Of a stretch of 64,000 bases of DNA, positions 24,660 through 36,609 are shown in pieces. The position numbers and the translations under genes are program-made. How positions within the stretch are numbered: the stretch's first letter is position 1; each line of letters opens with the position of its first letter. Under the pieces are notes generated by a model. It did not search any database. It saw only the letters and a list, made by a program, of their open reading frames with translations, and was not told the origin of the DNA. Origin of the DNA: Ligula intestinalis. Lineage: Eukaryota; Platyhelminthes; Cestoda; Diphyllobothriidea; Diphyllobothriidae. The stretch spans positions 46,607,639-46,671,638 of the forward strand of contig JAYGXS010000004.1 of the NCBI GenBank assembly GCA_036362985.1. The letters are read 5' to 3'.

Positions 24660-25045
24660 TGTGCATTAGATCAATCACAAGCGCGGAAGCCCGGCTTCGC
24701 CTTGGGCTTCCTTATACGTTGTTGTCCCATAAGTAGGCAAACCGTATATGAGAACCTCTTAAAATGATTATGTTCAGTTCAGTTCAGTTTTATTAGGGAA
24801 ATATAGTTAAATACCTTTGAAATCCCTCTTGGTACATAGCTATGATGCAGAACATGTGGCGTTGCCAGTAATGGAACTGTGTTAGGTGGGGGGAGGTAGA
24901 CAGTTAAAAAAACTCCTCAGGCATTTTCAATAAGTCTAGTTTTGAAAGCACAAAATCCCGGCTTTGCCTTGAGGCTCCCTTATGTAGGCTAACTGCATGT
25001 GTGCTGTATATGGGAAACTCTTAAAATCATGAAGTATAAGGTGAA
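24660..25045. repeat. Repeat pair flanking a LINE 3' tail
   Basis: The segment at 24676-24770 (CCCGGCTTCGCCTTGGGCTTCC...CCGTATATGAGAACCTCTTAAAATGATTATG, abbreviated) recurs in the same order at 24945-25040 (CCCGGCTTTGCCTTGAGGCT...GTATATGGGAAACTCTTAAAATCATGAAG). Between them, 24773-24880 is a minus-strand LINE 3' end. It ends in an (AACTG)n tail after AATAAAACTG and is related to 51876-51960. Confidence 0.55.
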
Positions 25046-26283
25046 TAGCTCGGCATTTCTGAGGTCGCTTTGACTTGATGTATACTAGGTGTATGCTCGA
25101 TAGGAGTAATTGTGGAGAAAGTAGCGATGAAAAACCGTTATGTGAAAGGCCGAAGTCTGTGCAATCAACTAAAAGTAAAAAGAGGCTTTTCATGAAAATC
25201 ATGACGGGGGAACTGTCGTGAGGTCAAGTGATTTACGGTTAGGCTGGCTTCCTTCCAAACAATGAAAGCAATTAGGCAAAGGGACAGTAGATAAACACAT
25301 ACGCGAATGCCAAGGCGCGCGCGCCTACAACGTGAGCGTGGTACTAACACATGCGTGCACAGGACGAGCAGGCAGCATTTCTAGCTGAACCCTTCGATCA
25401 ATGATAACGGACACGCACACAGAGACAGTCATCACTTTTATGAAGTATAAAGATTGATGTCTTTCATAACTAGCCATAAATTAAGGTTTCAGCAGTCCTT
25501 CGTTGAGATGTTCCCGCACCTTCAGCAAAAAAACCGAAGACGGTAGTTTTTTTGTTCCAGTCTTCTGTCATCCGACGGTGAGATAATTTGGCCCACACTT
25601 CAATTCTGATAAAATGCTTTTTTAATTTTGTGTTGGTATATTCGGAGATTCCTCGTTTTTGCCTATTCGAAAAATCTGCTAGATAAAGAGCACAGTCTAC
25701 TCCTCTGACGAGTTTGAAAAACCTGAAAAAATCTACTCTGTAGAGTCTAAAAGGGAAAGGAAAACTTTTGAGTCTTCCTAGTCTGCCCTTGTGTGGTAAA
25801 CATTCCTTTCATTTGACTATCTTGATCACGCTTGGTTGAACTGCGTCTTACAGGGCATAATCTCGCTCCGCGCAAGGGTATTACACCTGAATGAAAAATC
25901 CAAACACCAGCCGACCAAATGGCTCCTCGTCAAAATAGAGCAAGCATTTCCTATTATTCAGTAAATATTCCAATTTTTAACTTGAAAAAAGGCAATTTTT
26001 AGGTCAAGCATGCTTTTAGGCATCTCTTCTTCACGGCCTTAACATTTGCCAACAATGAAATTTTGAACATGTACAAAAATCAATAATTTCTGCGTTATGT
26101 GCCAATGGGCCATTGCGGACCTTTTCAGCCTGCACAAATGGTCGGCACTGCCACTGTTTGCTGGGGATGATATGATATCGTATTCTGGCGTTGGTGTTGG
26201 CAATGGGAGGGACAGGGCTTGCGTAAGTGTTTTCTGGCCGCACAGTACTGGATTTCTTAGGCGTAAAGCCATTGGTTCTGCTG
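25046..26283. other. No gene recognised
   Basis: Only short overlapping open frames; no repeat family identified. Confidence 0.35.
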
Positions 26284-27440
26284 TTAATAATAATAATAAT
26301 AATTTGTACATTTAAGGCCCAAGGGGCCCTGTCGTTAAAAACTTAGTGCTTTCGTGAAAATCAAAATAATAATGATAAACAGTGAACTCTTATAAAATAA
26401 TTGTCATCGGCAGTAAAAACACTCCTTAATCGGTGGAGGACTTCAGTGGGCCACCGATTTCCAAAAAACTATAGGAGAAAAAACCGCCTTTATAGGTAAC
26501 AAGGTTTGATGTGGTTGGATTTGGACCTGATATTGAGGGTTCGGGACGTTTATGGTCATGGGAAAAAAAGACATCGTTGAGTTAAGAAAGGGTCATCCGG
26601 GACAACAAGAGAAGACAGTAGAAGTCAAGGCAACATCACCAAGGTGCAACCCACCTGAATCCAGAGCCCATCGAAAAGTTGGCGATAACCATTAATAGCG
26701 ACCTCGAAGACCACAGCGAAGGTTGCAAGCACGGAGAAGAGTTCCCAGCCCTTGGAAGTGATGCTTGACTCTGCTTCAAACGCCAGGATGATCCTTTTCA
26801 AAATCTACAACTTGCGTGTTTGGAAAGGAAACAGACAGTAACGACTTCATTTCCTCTAAATTTAAATGCTTATGTAATTTGCCTTTAAAAATCGATAGTG
26901 TTAAAGACAGCCTTATATCGAGTGGAAGGTTGTTCCAAATAAAAGCATATTTGGAGGTAAAAAAGCGAGAATGGTTAGATGTGGAGCTACGGGGTGGTAA
27001 AATTATCAGGGAAGAGTTACGAGTAGCGTAAGGAGAGCGTTAATTTGTGGGAGATTAGGAATATTGTTAACGCGAAACAGAAAGCATATATCAACTTCGA
27101 GTCTTCTTATCCAAAGAAATTTAATGTTTGCTAACTGAAATGCATCTGTATAACACAAACCAGACCCAGAAACAGAAAATATTTTACGAGTGAAAACTCG
27201 CTGAACCTTTTCAATCTTACTACGGACATTCTGGGTCATGAGACCAAAAAGCAGACAGCAGTATTCTAGTATAGGGAGAACAAACATGCGGTATAGTTTT
27301 AACTTCATTTCTGCAAGGAAAAAATTATGTGATATAAACCCACATATCTATGCGGCCTTGGCAGAAATTCCATCTGCATGAGGTGATAACGCAAGCTTAT
27401 TCGTTTAAGTAAGACCCCAATCCTTTATCGTAGATCTTTG
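26284..27440 (-). mobile_element. LINE-B copy, 5'-truncated (end of RT and 3' UTR)
   Basis: On the minus strand, 27308-27006 encodes YRMFVLPILEYCCLLFG and KIEKVQRVFTRKIF. These are collinear with YRMYVLPILEYCCPLFG in the fuller LINE-B at about 33990. Upstream of it, to about 27440, the degenerate peptide matches the KDLGL...ICGFIS segment. The 3' UTR ends at 26284 in a short (TTA)n tail. A 9-bp hairpin (AATCGGTGG at 26428 with CCACCGATT at 26451) sits about 126 bases inside the tail. Only the C-terminal RT-associated region is left. Confidence 0.8.
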
Positions 27441-27845
27441 TGACAGTGGACTTTTTTGGCGTAGGCCTTTGGAGAGGTTGGTTGATGTCCAGTAGACATG
27501 GCCTTTTTTGCAATTTTGGTACAGTGAGTCTATGGTTTGACAGTGAACGTCATGTACATGCCTAGATCCGTTGGCTCCTTTACTTGGTCAAGCCAGTGAC
27601 CCCCGATTAAATATTCGTGTTCAAATCGTATAATCCTCCCACAACTTGAACGCAGTCGGATTACGTGTCAGTTGTCGAAGGTAAGGTTAAGTAGCCACTC
27701 ATCACACCGGTTTCGCAAGCGATCCATGTAACTTGAATTCTATAATGTCAGATAATCAGCAAAAATTACTTTCTCATGGACGAGACAATTAAGGCAGTTG
27801 TTCACATGGGACCCAGAAAACTCCTCTACGGAACCCCATCGGAAA
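27441..27845 (-). mobile_element. Degenerate LINE reverse transcriptase fragment
   Basis: Minus-strand translation near 27840 gives DGVP*RSFLGP, a broken form of the GVPQGSxLGP motif of LINE RTs. Near 27570 it gives EPTDLGMYM, like the DLGV motif that follows the RT palm. Several stops and frameshifts lie between. It differs from LINE-B, so it is probably a separate insertion or the host element of the LINE-B copy. Confidence 0.5.
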
Positions 27846-27887
27846 CTGTATTAAATTCCAATCTGGCATCGGCAATATGAACATACT

Positions 27888-28156
27888 GACGCCTGTTTGT
27901 AAAAAAGTTGGCTAATCATCTGCGGGGTCATCCCTGTAAACTACAGAGGAAACCGGCCCATATTGACGTTCGACGGAACGCCTTCTCTCAGAGGGTCATT
28001 GTAACGTGTAACGGACTCCCTGAAGAAGTGGTCCTCTCAAGTGCTGTTGACATTTTTAAACAAACACTTGATTCTCGTTTGCTGAGAAATTGTGGAAGAT
28101 ATAATGAACAAAGTGTCAATAGCAGCGCTTTGCAACTGGCTCACACTTATCGCTGA
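27888..28156 (+). mobile_element. C-terminal end of another LINE protein
   Basis: The plus-strand frame at 27908-28156 contains LRGHPCKLQRKPA, RRNAFSQRVIVTCNGLPEEV and IFKQTLDSRL. These match the conserved end of CR1/RTE-type ORF2 proteins (RGH...R..FFS.RV...WN.LP..VV....FK..LD) and the LINE-C end at 36780-36610. The canonical Trp is replaced by Cys. The rest of the element is absent. Confidence 0.65.
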
Positions 28157-28785
28157 TGTTAAGCCTGCATTTATACATTTGTATCATGAACTTTTGTTAT
28201 GGTGGACATATTTTGCGATTGTTAGTTATGAATAGGGAGCTCAAGGGCGAAAGCGTTCGTCCCTTAATAAAGTCACTTAAAGGGACTTATCATTTAAGTA
28301 GATTGTCAGTCGCATCCATTTTATACCGCTTGAATATCAATCGTCTGTCTGGAACGCTGTAGATCGCATCTATCGACGAACCCATTTCCACTGAATTCGT
28401 CCAGCTTTTGATGGATGTTAGTGGTACAGTGTCGATCACTGTAGAAAGAAGGATTTTGTTTAACGTTTTTTTCTGTGTTCCAATGATCCTGACGGCACTC
28501 AAAATGTGCTTTATCCGTTAAACTATTGTAAATATAACTTTGAGAATATGGAAATTGTTAATGACCTTTTTGTTTCCGATTACATAGCAATGATTTAAAA
28601 ACGTTACTAAATAGACTACAAAGTCTTGGAATTTCTAATTTAACCACAAGATTTCAAAGGTGGTTGGTTCAAATTTTGAGACAACGTGGAAGATTTCTAT
28701 AAATCGATCTATTTACAAGAAATAAAGACTTTTAGTCTTTGTATTTATTATACAAATCTTCTTTAGTCGATCTTTTTTATTTGGA
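28157..28785. other. Spacer between LINE fragments
   Basis: No coding sequence is supported. A small hairpin AAAGACT-TTT-AGTCTTT lies at 28724-28740. The final part may be the 5' UTR of LINE-A. Confidence 0.4.
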
Positions 28786-29706
28786 ATGCGCTTATTTCTC
28801 AAAATTACGAATTCTACTAAATGTCCTAAATGCAACTGCACTGTCACACGTCAGACCAAAGCCATCCAATCCCAGGGCTGCTCCAGCTGGTTCCACATCG
28901 CTGGTTTAGCTGCGACCACCAAACAGTACGAAGTTCTCAAAGCACTCGATGTTCAATGCTGCGTAATCTATTGTGAGCCATGTAGAACCCATGCTGCACT
29001 CCACCTTTCCACTATCCATGCCACCTCAGTTCAAGCAGTTGTGGACGAGGAGACAGTTCTACCTATTATAGGCCCTTCAGCTGCAGATTCTGTATCTCAA
29101 GATTCTGTTGGCCGGGGTGACATGACATGTTCCTCTCCGCCTTTTTTTCCTGTAACCAATAAGCCCACGAGGTCTAAACGACAGAGAGCAACCAACCCGC
29201 CCGCACCTGTTCCCGTTCCCGACTCGGTTCTGGAGCAGACCCCATCAACTTGTGTGCCAAAACGCACGAACCCCCCGGTTGTTGCTGCAGCTCTCACATC
29301 TATGTCGGTGAAACGACCAGCTGCTGAAGTGAGACAACGTGACAGGTATCTGATCATGTTCAACGTTCCCGAAGTGACAGAAGGCGATGCCACCTCTCGA
29401 TTAAACTTTGACAAAGCTGAGGTCAGTCTCATTTTGCAACGGCTGTTGGAGAATGCTGGTGAGAAAATCACGGTTAACCAAATGATTCGGCTTGGTTCCG
29501 AATCAGAAAGCCGCCCACGTCCGCTAAAACTCATATTCGAGTCATCTGTGATTGCTAAAAAATGGCTGTCAAGATGTTATAAGCTCAAGGGCCTAACAGT
29601 CTCAGTAAAACCCGACCTCTTACCCGAAGAACGGGAAAAACGCCGCACGGCCATCCAAGAGCTAAAGCGTCGGACACTCACCGGCGAAACGGACCTGTTA
29701 ATCTGA
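28786..29706 (+). CDS. LINE-A ORF1 protein with PHD-like zinc finger
   Basis: This is a 306-codon open frame. The N-terminus carries KCPKCNC, GCSSWFH and later CEPC, spaced like the PHD-type finger found in many CR1-like ORF1 proteins. After a Pro/Ser-rich linker comes the segment IRLGSESESRPRPLKLIF (about residues 234-251), which corresponds to ORF1 of LINE-C and LINE-D. The C-terminus is basic (EEREKRRTAIQELKRR). ORF1 proteins bind element RNA, and this function is inferred from the family. The frame itself has no interruption, unlike the rest of LINE-A. It is followed by the endonuclease-RT part on the same strand. Confidence 0.7.
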   Translation: MRLFLKITNSTKCPKCNCTVTRQTKAIQSQGCSSWFHIAGLAATTKQYEVLKALDVQCCVIYCEPCRTHAALHLSTIHATSVQAVVDEETVLPIIGPSAADSVSQDSVGRGDMTCSSPPFFPVTNKPTRSKRQRATNPPAPVPVPDSVLEQTPSTCVPKRTNPPVVAAALTSMSVKRPAAEVRQRDRYLIMFNVPEVTEGDATSRLNFDKAEVSLILQRLLENAGEKITVNQMIRLGSESESRPRPLKLIFESSVIAKKWLSRCYKLKGLTVSVKPDLLPEEREKRRTAIQELKRRTLTGETDLLI

Positions 29707-29789
29707 AATTTTCGGGTAATGAGGAGACGCCTTCTCCTCACCGCACCATTGATCGTGAGGTTGTTAGATAACTCAGTCAAACAGCCTCC

Positions 29790-31315
29790 CCAATCGGTTT
29801 AATCAATGCCAGAAGCTTGCTTCCCAAGCTCGCCGAGCTCTCCCATTGGGTCAACAACCATAGGCCGTTCTTCTTTGGAATTACGGAAACTTGGCTCCAT
29901 CCTGCTATTGGTAACGCTGAAGTTCACATTCCTGGCTACGTTTACCGAACTGATAGAGCTGGACATGCGTATGGCGTGGTCGCATTGTACGTGAGACAGG
30001 TCCTCCAAAGCAAGGTTATCCGAAGCCTTGAAGGTGAAGGCCTCGCTGAACAACTCTGGGTGTCAGATTACAGCTCTCGCGAATCACTTGTAATTGATGG
30101 GGGTTGTGTACAGGAGTCCTTGCACTACGTCTCTGGCCTGGCTCGACACGTTCGCTGAATATGAATAATCTTCTCATTTTTGTATTTTGGGCGACTTTAA
30201 CCTTCCTTCGGTTAATTGGTCTATGGGACCCCCAGTATCCACATCTCCAAACTGCCTTAACAATGCTTTTCTTGATGTTGCTTCGGTCAATGGTCTTGTG
30301 CAACATGTACTGTTGCCTACGCGGATATCAGCTTTTTCGTCGTCGTGTTTGGATTTAATCTTAACTTAACAGCATGATAAAATTTCGAATGTCACCATCT
30401 CGAACCCACTGGCCACTGGTGATCATTGCATCGTTTCCACGTACTATCTGCTTTCACGACAAACAGTTAGACCCCGGAGTACACCACGGCCAAATGTTTG
30501 GCGTACGGACTTTAACAGCATGCGTCAAGTTGCTCCACTTGTACTATGAGAGGTGCCTACCACTGCCTCTGTAGAGGATCGGTCGAACAGCTCAAGGCTT
30601 ATTGTGAAGGCGCGACTGAGCGTGGAAAGCGTTTCTTTTGCTCGGAACGCAATCTGCATTTGACCGCTATAAACAAGTGCGTAATGAATGCCATGCCGTT
30701 ATAAGGTAAGGTAAAAGGGATTACGAAGAAACCATACTGGAAGTATCCGACTCTCAGCCAAATCGGTTCCACGCCTATATCAACCATCGTCGTAGAGCTA
30801 AACCTGGAATCCCAGAGCTAATTGCAGCGGATGGTCAGTGCATGCTATCGGACTGGGAGAAAGGGCAAGCCTTGACATCACAATACCGGGGTTTATATGC
30901 TAACCAGCAGCAAATAATAACACCAATGTCCCTCCCATCTCAGAGCCCGGCGATTTTAACGAATATCGAGTTCTCGGAAGAAAAGGTTATCCGTAATTTG
31001 GGTTCACTTAAATCATCGACCTCACTTGGACCTGACAATTTGCACCCACTTATACTGAAGCATCTGGCAGATATCATTGCTCCACTTGTTATGGATATTT
31101 TTCAATCGTCCATCAGTACGAGCACTCTTCCTCAAGATTGGAAGTTTGGTGTCGTGAAGCCGTTTTATAAATCCGATGATAAATTGGTTTTAGTGAAGGT
31201 TCTCGAAACCCTCATAAAACAAGAGATCGACAATTTCCTGGACCAAACCAACAGTTGGATCCAAGAGCAACACGGTTTTACGCGCGGAAAATCTTGTGCC
31301 ACAAACCTGTTAGTT
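29790..31315 (+). pseudogene. LINE-A ORF2, 5' half (endonuclease and start of RT), broken
   Basis: The frame begins with INARSLLPKLAEL near 29805, then GITETWLHPA (catalytic Glu kept), GDFNLPSVNW near 30190 and GDHCIV near 30420. From about 30730 it continues through INHRRRAKPGIPEL, SLGPDNLHP, LPQDWKFGVVKPFYKSDD and then HGFTRGKSCATNLLV at 31315. About 18 residues normally found between the KPFYK block and the VLE block (the NYRPISLTS region) are missing, and several frameshifts occur. The RT is then interrupted by LINE-B and resumes at 35157. Confidence 0.8.
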
Positions 31316-34300
31316 AGTTATTTTCCAAACCCGCAAATTGTCCAAAATCAACACATAATTAAATCTACTAATTATGATCATAGTCTTCCATACCCATTTA
31401 GGTCATTTTCAAACGTGCGTTTTCCGAAAAATTATGCTAACTCTTATCATAATCCTATTTAACGACCGCCTCCTTCTTTTCTTACTCCACAAAACGGGCA
31501 CCCTTTCCTTAATTTTCAAGCAAATCTGCCGCCATACAATAATCCACATATATTGAACAATTATATTTCAGCTAATTGTAGGCCACAGCAATCTTGCTTT
31601 CCACCTTCTGTTTATCCCATGCCGGTTCCCTTTCCGCCACCAAGTTTTCCTTTTTTTTAAATACTGATGAGCGAAACCTGCATCTCAGGGATACGCTCAG
31701 TATAGTTTCTCTGAATGCGAGATCAGTTGTAAATAAAATGACAGAGCTCTAACAGTAGCTTTTGAGCTTGATCCAGATGTTATTTATATCACTGAATCTT
31801 GGGCTCACTCTCTTATCTCTGACTCAACGCTCGCTATAGATAATTTTAGTTTGTATCGACAAGACTGCATTGATAAGCGTGGCAGTGGTTGCCTTCTTTA
31901 TATCAAATCATCTTTTGTACATTTCCCGTTCCATCTGAGCATTTCATTGTTTTCGGGAGATGTTTGCTTTATTTCAGTCATCCTCCCGCACAATAAAAAA
32001 ACTGTAATTGGCTGTGTCTATAATCCCCCATGTTATTCTGGTACTGAAAGTGCGCGCTACGAACTGTTTGCAAAAGTTGCAGAAGCTGAAGTTGATGTCA
32101 AAATAAGCATAGGTGATTTTAATCTGCCAGACGTTGACTGGGAGGCAAATACTTGTCCACCAAAATTTCAAAAATTGGTAGAAACTATTAAGTTTGCAAA
32201 CATGTCACAACTGGTCAGTTCAGTGACTAGAAATGAGAGCATATTAGATTTAATTTTTACAAATGACGTCCACCCTCTCTTTATGAATTTTCATCGTGAT
32301 CTCTTCACAAGTGACCATGCATTTATTCAGTGTTTTTTTCCAGTCTCCCTTTCTGGAAAGCCTGAGGTAAAATGCAATAACCTCGATTTTGCTAACGCAA
32401 ACCTTGAACTCCTTAATGACTTCGTAAGTACTCTAGATTGGCATACTATTTTTACAACTAATGATCCAATCTTTTTCAATGAACTTTTACAAAACCTTAC
32501 AAAAAATTCAGATTTTTATCCCACTTAAGCCTATTCAATCAAATTCAGCTTCCTCTACCGTTCCACATTTTGTCCAAAATAGACTTAAAAAATTACGGAA
32601 GCAACTTAAGGATCCGTCCAATAGTTCTTTGTCGGTGCACTTAAGGATAGCGCAAATATTTGAATTAGCGCTAAAAATAAGGCTTGCACGAGATAAATGT
32701 AGAGAGTCCCTGGCAGTAAATGATGCTAACTCTTCCGAATCCGTTGCTCAAGTCTTTCATTTTCGGTCATCCGCTAAGCTTCAGAAAGTCATTCCGCCTT
32801 TACTCGATAGTAGTAATCATTTTGTTACTGAGGATTTGGCCAAAGCAGAAATGTTAAATTCCTTCTTCGCCAAGTTCTTTACAATTGAGACTACTCCAAC
32901 ACCCGAGATACCTCTGATGCGTGATGCACATCTCACTTCAATTGATTTCTCACCTACAAGTATTCATAAAGAAATAGCTTGTCTCAAAAATTCACATTCA
33001 GTCGGGATGGATAACATTCCAAACTCATTTATTAAGCAATTAAGAGATTTTCCTCCTTTACTGAGCAAATTATTTATAATATTTCTCGAAAATGTTTTTT
33101 TCTTGATTCTTGGAAAACTTCTATTGTAATTCCAGTTTTTAAATCTGGTTTCAGATCTGACATTAAAAATTATCACGGTGTTCAGAAAACACCTTCTCTA
33201 GCTAAACTGTTTGAAAAATTAATCGCCAATAAAATTACTGATTTTTGCATAAGCAATAAAATATTAAATATATCTCAGCATGGTTTTTTACCGGACCGAT
33301 CTTGTGAAACATGTCATATGTCTTTTCTGAATCTCCTCACTTCTCTTCGTAACGATCATTTATCTGTGGTGGTCATCTATTTTGATCTTAGTAAGGCATT
33401 TGATAAAGTACCTCATAGGAGACTACTAGCCAAACTAGAGGCTATAGGATTTTGTAGTCCTCTTACTGACTTTATTAGATCATATATTTCGAATCGAAAA
33501 CAACAGGTCTTAGTGGGGTCCTCATACTCTACCCCTACCGCTATTTTAAGCGGTGTCCTTCAAGGTACCGTTCTGGGCCCCCTGTTGTTCTTGCTTTATA
33601 TAAATGATATTTCAACAATAGTTAAACACTCTTAATCGTATATATACGCGGACGACTTGAAATGTGTATACTCCTTCTCTAATTCTACGGCTGAGCGATG
33701 CTTAGAACGCATTCATTCAGATTTGGACGCTCTATCTGCGTGGAGCTCCACGTGGCAGATAGAGTTCTCACCTTCTAAGTGCCAGTTCATGTGATTTGGA
33801 CTTGAAAGGCTGCCACAGCCTATCATTTTTCAAGGTTGCCCCATGACTGAATGTTCTAAAATTAAGGACTTAGGTTTAAGTTACACCAATAAATTAGATC
33901 TTTCACCTCACGCTGATAGAATTACAGCAAAAGCTGCTCAGATATGCGGCTTTATCTCTGATAATTTCTACCTTCCCGAAATGAAGCTAAGACTTTATCG
34001 TATGTATGTGCTTCCTATTCTCGAATACTGTTGTCCATTGTTCGGTATAATGAACGAATCTAGCCGTACAAAAATTGTAAGTGTCCAAAGAAGATTCACT
34101 AAAAGGGTCCTCTATCCGGCCTTTTCAGATACTTCCTACTCAGATAGATGTGAGATAACGAAACTGAAATTTCTATGGGTCAGGAGACTGGAAGCAGGGT
34201 TTTGTCTCCTGTTTCGCCTTAATAATAGTTCAAATCTCCCCAAGATTTCTGCCCTTACTCCCGTTACTCGCCCTTACAACTTAAGAAATTCAACGTTGAT

Positions 34301-35156
34301 TATACCTCCTCCTGTTTCTTCCACTTCTAAACGATCTCTATTTTTTGCTTCTAGGTATAGGTATCTTTGGAATAATTTGCCGATTGATATTCTGGCGTTG
34401 ACTAGTCTATGTGTATTCAAGCGAAGACTGCACATTTATCTTAACACTGAATCTATTAACCTTTTGTTTTCCTCATCTTTTCTGGGCAGCTTTCTCCACG
34501 ACCCCGAGAAAGGACCATCGGGAATAAAGGATCCCTTCTTGAAACTACCTTCCTCTGACTCGTGTCCCCCGGAATCAGGACGCAGTCTTGACGGCTCTCG
34601 TTTCGCTGGTCATCAACCATCATCGGGGCCTTATATTTGGTCACATATCAGACATCCCCAACGATGGTCTTGTAGATTTGACGGACTTTTGGATCTCATA
34701 CGGCGGTGCCCATCACGATCATAAACTGGTGGGTTCCCTATGTTCTATTATGTCGCACCGGTTTGGGAACCCGAGTGTAGTGCCGGGAACCCGTCTATAC
34801 CAGTAATGTTTCGTTAATACCTATTGTTCTGCCCCACGCTCAGCTTCGACTGAGTTTGCTTCCAAGCCCCCCCCCCCTACTAACAGAGGCAGTGGGTATC
34901 AGAATACATAGTCAGAAGATAGATAACGATGTGGCTCATCTGTGTGTGCCCTTAAATTTCACCTTCCGCATGACACTGCTATATTCGTTTTTTCAAATCT
35001 AAAAAATTCGCTTGTAAACAGTTATACTCGTCTTATAGCTATAGACAACGGATACTGTTTGTTAAAAAAATTATTTCTAGTACTTCGTGTTATCGAATTT
35101 TTGGTTTAGTGATGAGGCCCATTGGGTCTGAAATATACAACTTATTATTATTATTT
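31316..35156 (+). mobile_element. LINE-B: near full-length CR1-like retrotransposon nested in LINE-A
   Basis: The endonuclease starts with VSLNARSVVN near 31710. It keeps ITESWAHS, GDFNLPDVDW (about 32115) and TSDH (about 32310), so the catalytic residues are all present. After a frameshift near 32500 and another near 33090, the RT carries QHGFLPDRSCET, VVVIYFDLSKAFDKVPH, GVLQGTVLGPLLF and YADD (about 33645). There are in-frame stops TAA at 33633 and TGA at 33792. The C-terminal part (33843-34470) continues in the same frame. The 3' UTR ends in (TTA)n at 35143-35156. LINE-A coding sequence on both sides joins cleanly across the element. No clear target duplication is visible. ORF1 is not evident in 31316-31680. 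Confidence 0.88.
31680..34724 (+). pseudogene. LINE-B ORF2 (endonuclease plus reverse transcriptase), lightly damaged
   Basis: The parts are 31680-32528 (endonuclease), 32461-33129 (linker and RT start, ending in MDNIPNSFIKQL) and 33130-34724 (RT and C-terminal domain). They encode a DNA-nicking and reverse-transcribing protein. Damage is limited to two frameshifts and two stops, so this copy is younger than the LINE-A it interrupts. The final segment after INLLF (about 34470) reads into a region with no family resemblance, probably 3' UTR that happens to be open. That UTR contains GGGTTCCC/GGGAACCC arms at 34731 and 34765. Confidence 0.8.
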
Positions 35157-36480
35157 GCCAGTGAGTCTTGGGCCGAATCGAAAGATAGGGGTTGCCCAAC
35201 GCACGTGGTATTTATAGACTTCAGTAAAGCGTTTGACCGGGTTTCTCACCAAGTAATCGTAAACAAGTTAGCAACCCTTGGTTCCGGTCATATTTGAATG
35301 ATAGGACTTGGAGTGTCAGTTTTGGAGGTGAATTGTCTCCTGCTGAGGTCACATCATGTGGGGTTCCTCAAGGATCCATTCTTGGCCCCACCTTGTTCTC
35401 CATCTACGTTCAGGATCTAAAACAATGCCGTTTCTCTCCGTTTGTATTGTACGCCGATGACCTGTAAATATGGCATGATGTCACAGGTGCCAACGACATA
35501 ATCGCACTAATGCAGGACCTTATCCAGTTAGCCTCTTGGGCTTCAAGTAACTTATTGCCGGTCAATGCTGCGAAATCGGTGTTCATGACAATTGGATCTA
35601 CTGAGGTCGTCTCAACATACTCACTTAATGGTGTCCCACTCCGACAAGTCACGGAATTCCGCGACCTCGGAGTCATGATACAAGATAATTTGAAAACAAA
35701 CTGTCACACAGCCAAAATTCATGCGGCTGGGCTTCGGTGCTTATGGATGTTGAGAAGGACCTTCTCTTTGTGGTCTCCCGCCACATTTAAAAAGCTGTTC
35801 TCCATATATGTTTGGCCTGTCATCGAGTGCGCGGGCCCCGCCTACTTTCCTTGCTATGCAGGAGAAATGCTCGCACCTGAATCGGTGCAACGACTGGGTT
35901 CTAGGATGGTCCCTCAACTCCTTGGACTTCCCTATGAAGTACGTGTTCGCAGTTAAGAATTGTTTTCTTAGGAGTATTGGCGACGTCCAGGGGATCTAAT
36001 TTTTCTGTTCCGCTTGGTTGTGCTCAAACTTTACCCAGAGTTGGATTGGATCGTCATTCGAAATTACGACGCTCGCACCCGAGGCCACGCCTTTTGCCTA
36101 GTCCAGCAACGCTCAGACCATCTGCCTCAAAATTGCCGGTTTTCCCGTCGGGTCTTCAAAGACTGGAACTCTCTGAGGGAGGATATTGTCCAATCAAGGT
36201 CGGTTCCGAGTTTCGAAAGACGCCTTGATGCCTTTTTTATTATGGCCGTGGATGAAAACATCTCCTCAACCAGTCAGCGATTCCCACTCCCTTTCGAGGA
36301 TCGCCATCCTGTTTTAGTTGATTTTTCTGCCTTGAACTATCTTTGAAGAGACTCCTCCGGGCCTTGGGTCTCTTGTATTAAATATATTGAAGCCGCCCAT
36401 GAGGCACTTTTTGTATATGTATATTTTGTATATTTTTTAAGGGTAACAGGCAAGAAATGCCCTTGAGGACCCTATTAATG
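35157..36480 (+). pseudogene. LINE-A ORF2, 3' half (rest of RT), broken
   Basis: The RT resumes with SESWAESKDRG, then HVVFIDFSKAFDRVSH (about 35208), a frameshift near 35290, GVPQGSILGPTLF (about 35360), and YADDL followed by a stop (about 35450-35467, TAA where Lys is expected). It continues through RQVTEFRDLGVMIQ and RTFSLWSPATFKKLF (the finger-like end domain), then after another frameshift RTRGHAF and FKDWNSLREDIVQS to a stop near 36345. A 3' UTR of about 130 bases follows. It lies tail to tail with LINE-C. Confidence 0.82.
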
Positions 36481-36609
36481 TAACGCAAACAAGGTTATTC
36501 TTACAGTTAATGTGCAGTCGGGGGGAGCACATATGATATCGTAACAGAATTTTGAGTGAATTTTCACGGAAAAGAATGTAAACGGTCTAAAGCCAGAAAA
36601 ATTGTTCAC

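Noticed and set aside
31665..31685. CTGATGAGCGAAAC in the 5' part of LINE-B as a hammerhead core
   Set aside because: There is no room for stem II between CTGATGA and GAAA, and the word lies just before the endonuclease frame.
34731..34772. GGGTTCCC/GGGAACCC arms as a separate transposon
   Set aside because: They lie in the 3' region of LINE-B, have no target duplication and a 26-nt loop; better read as UTR structure.
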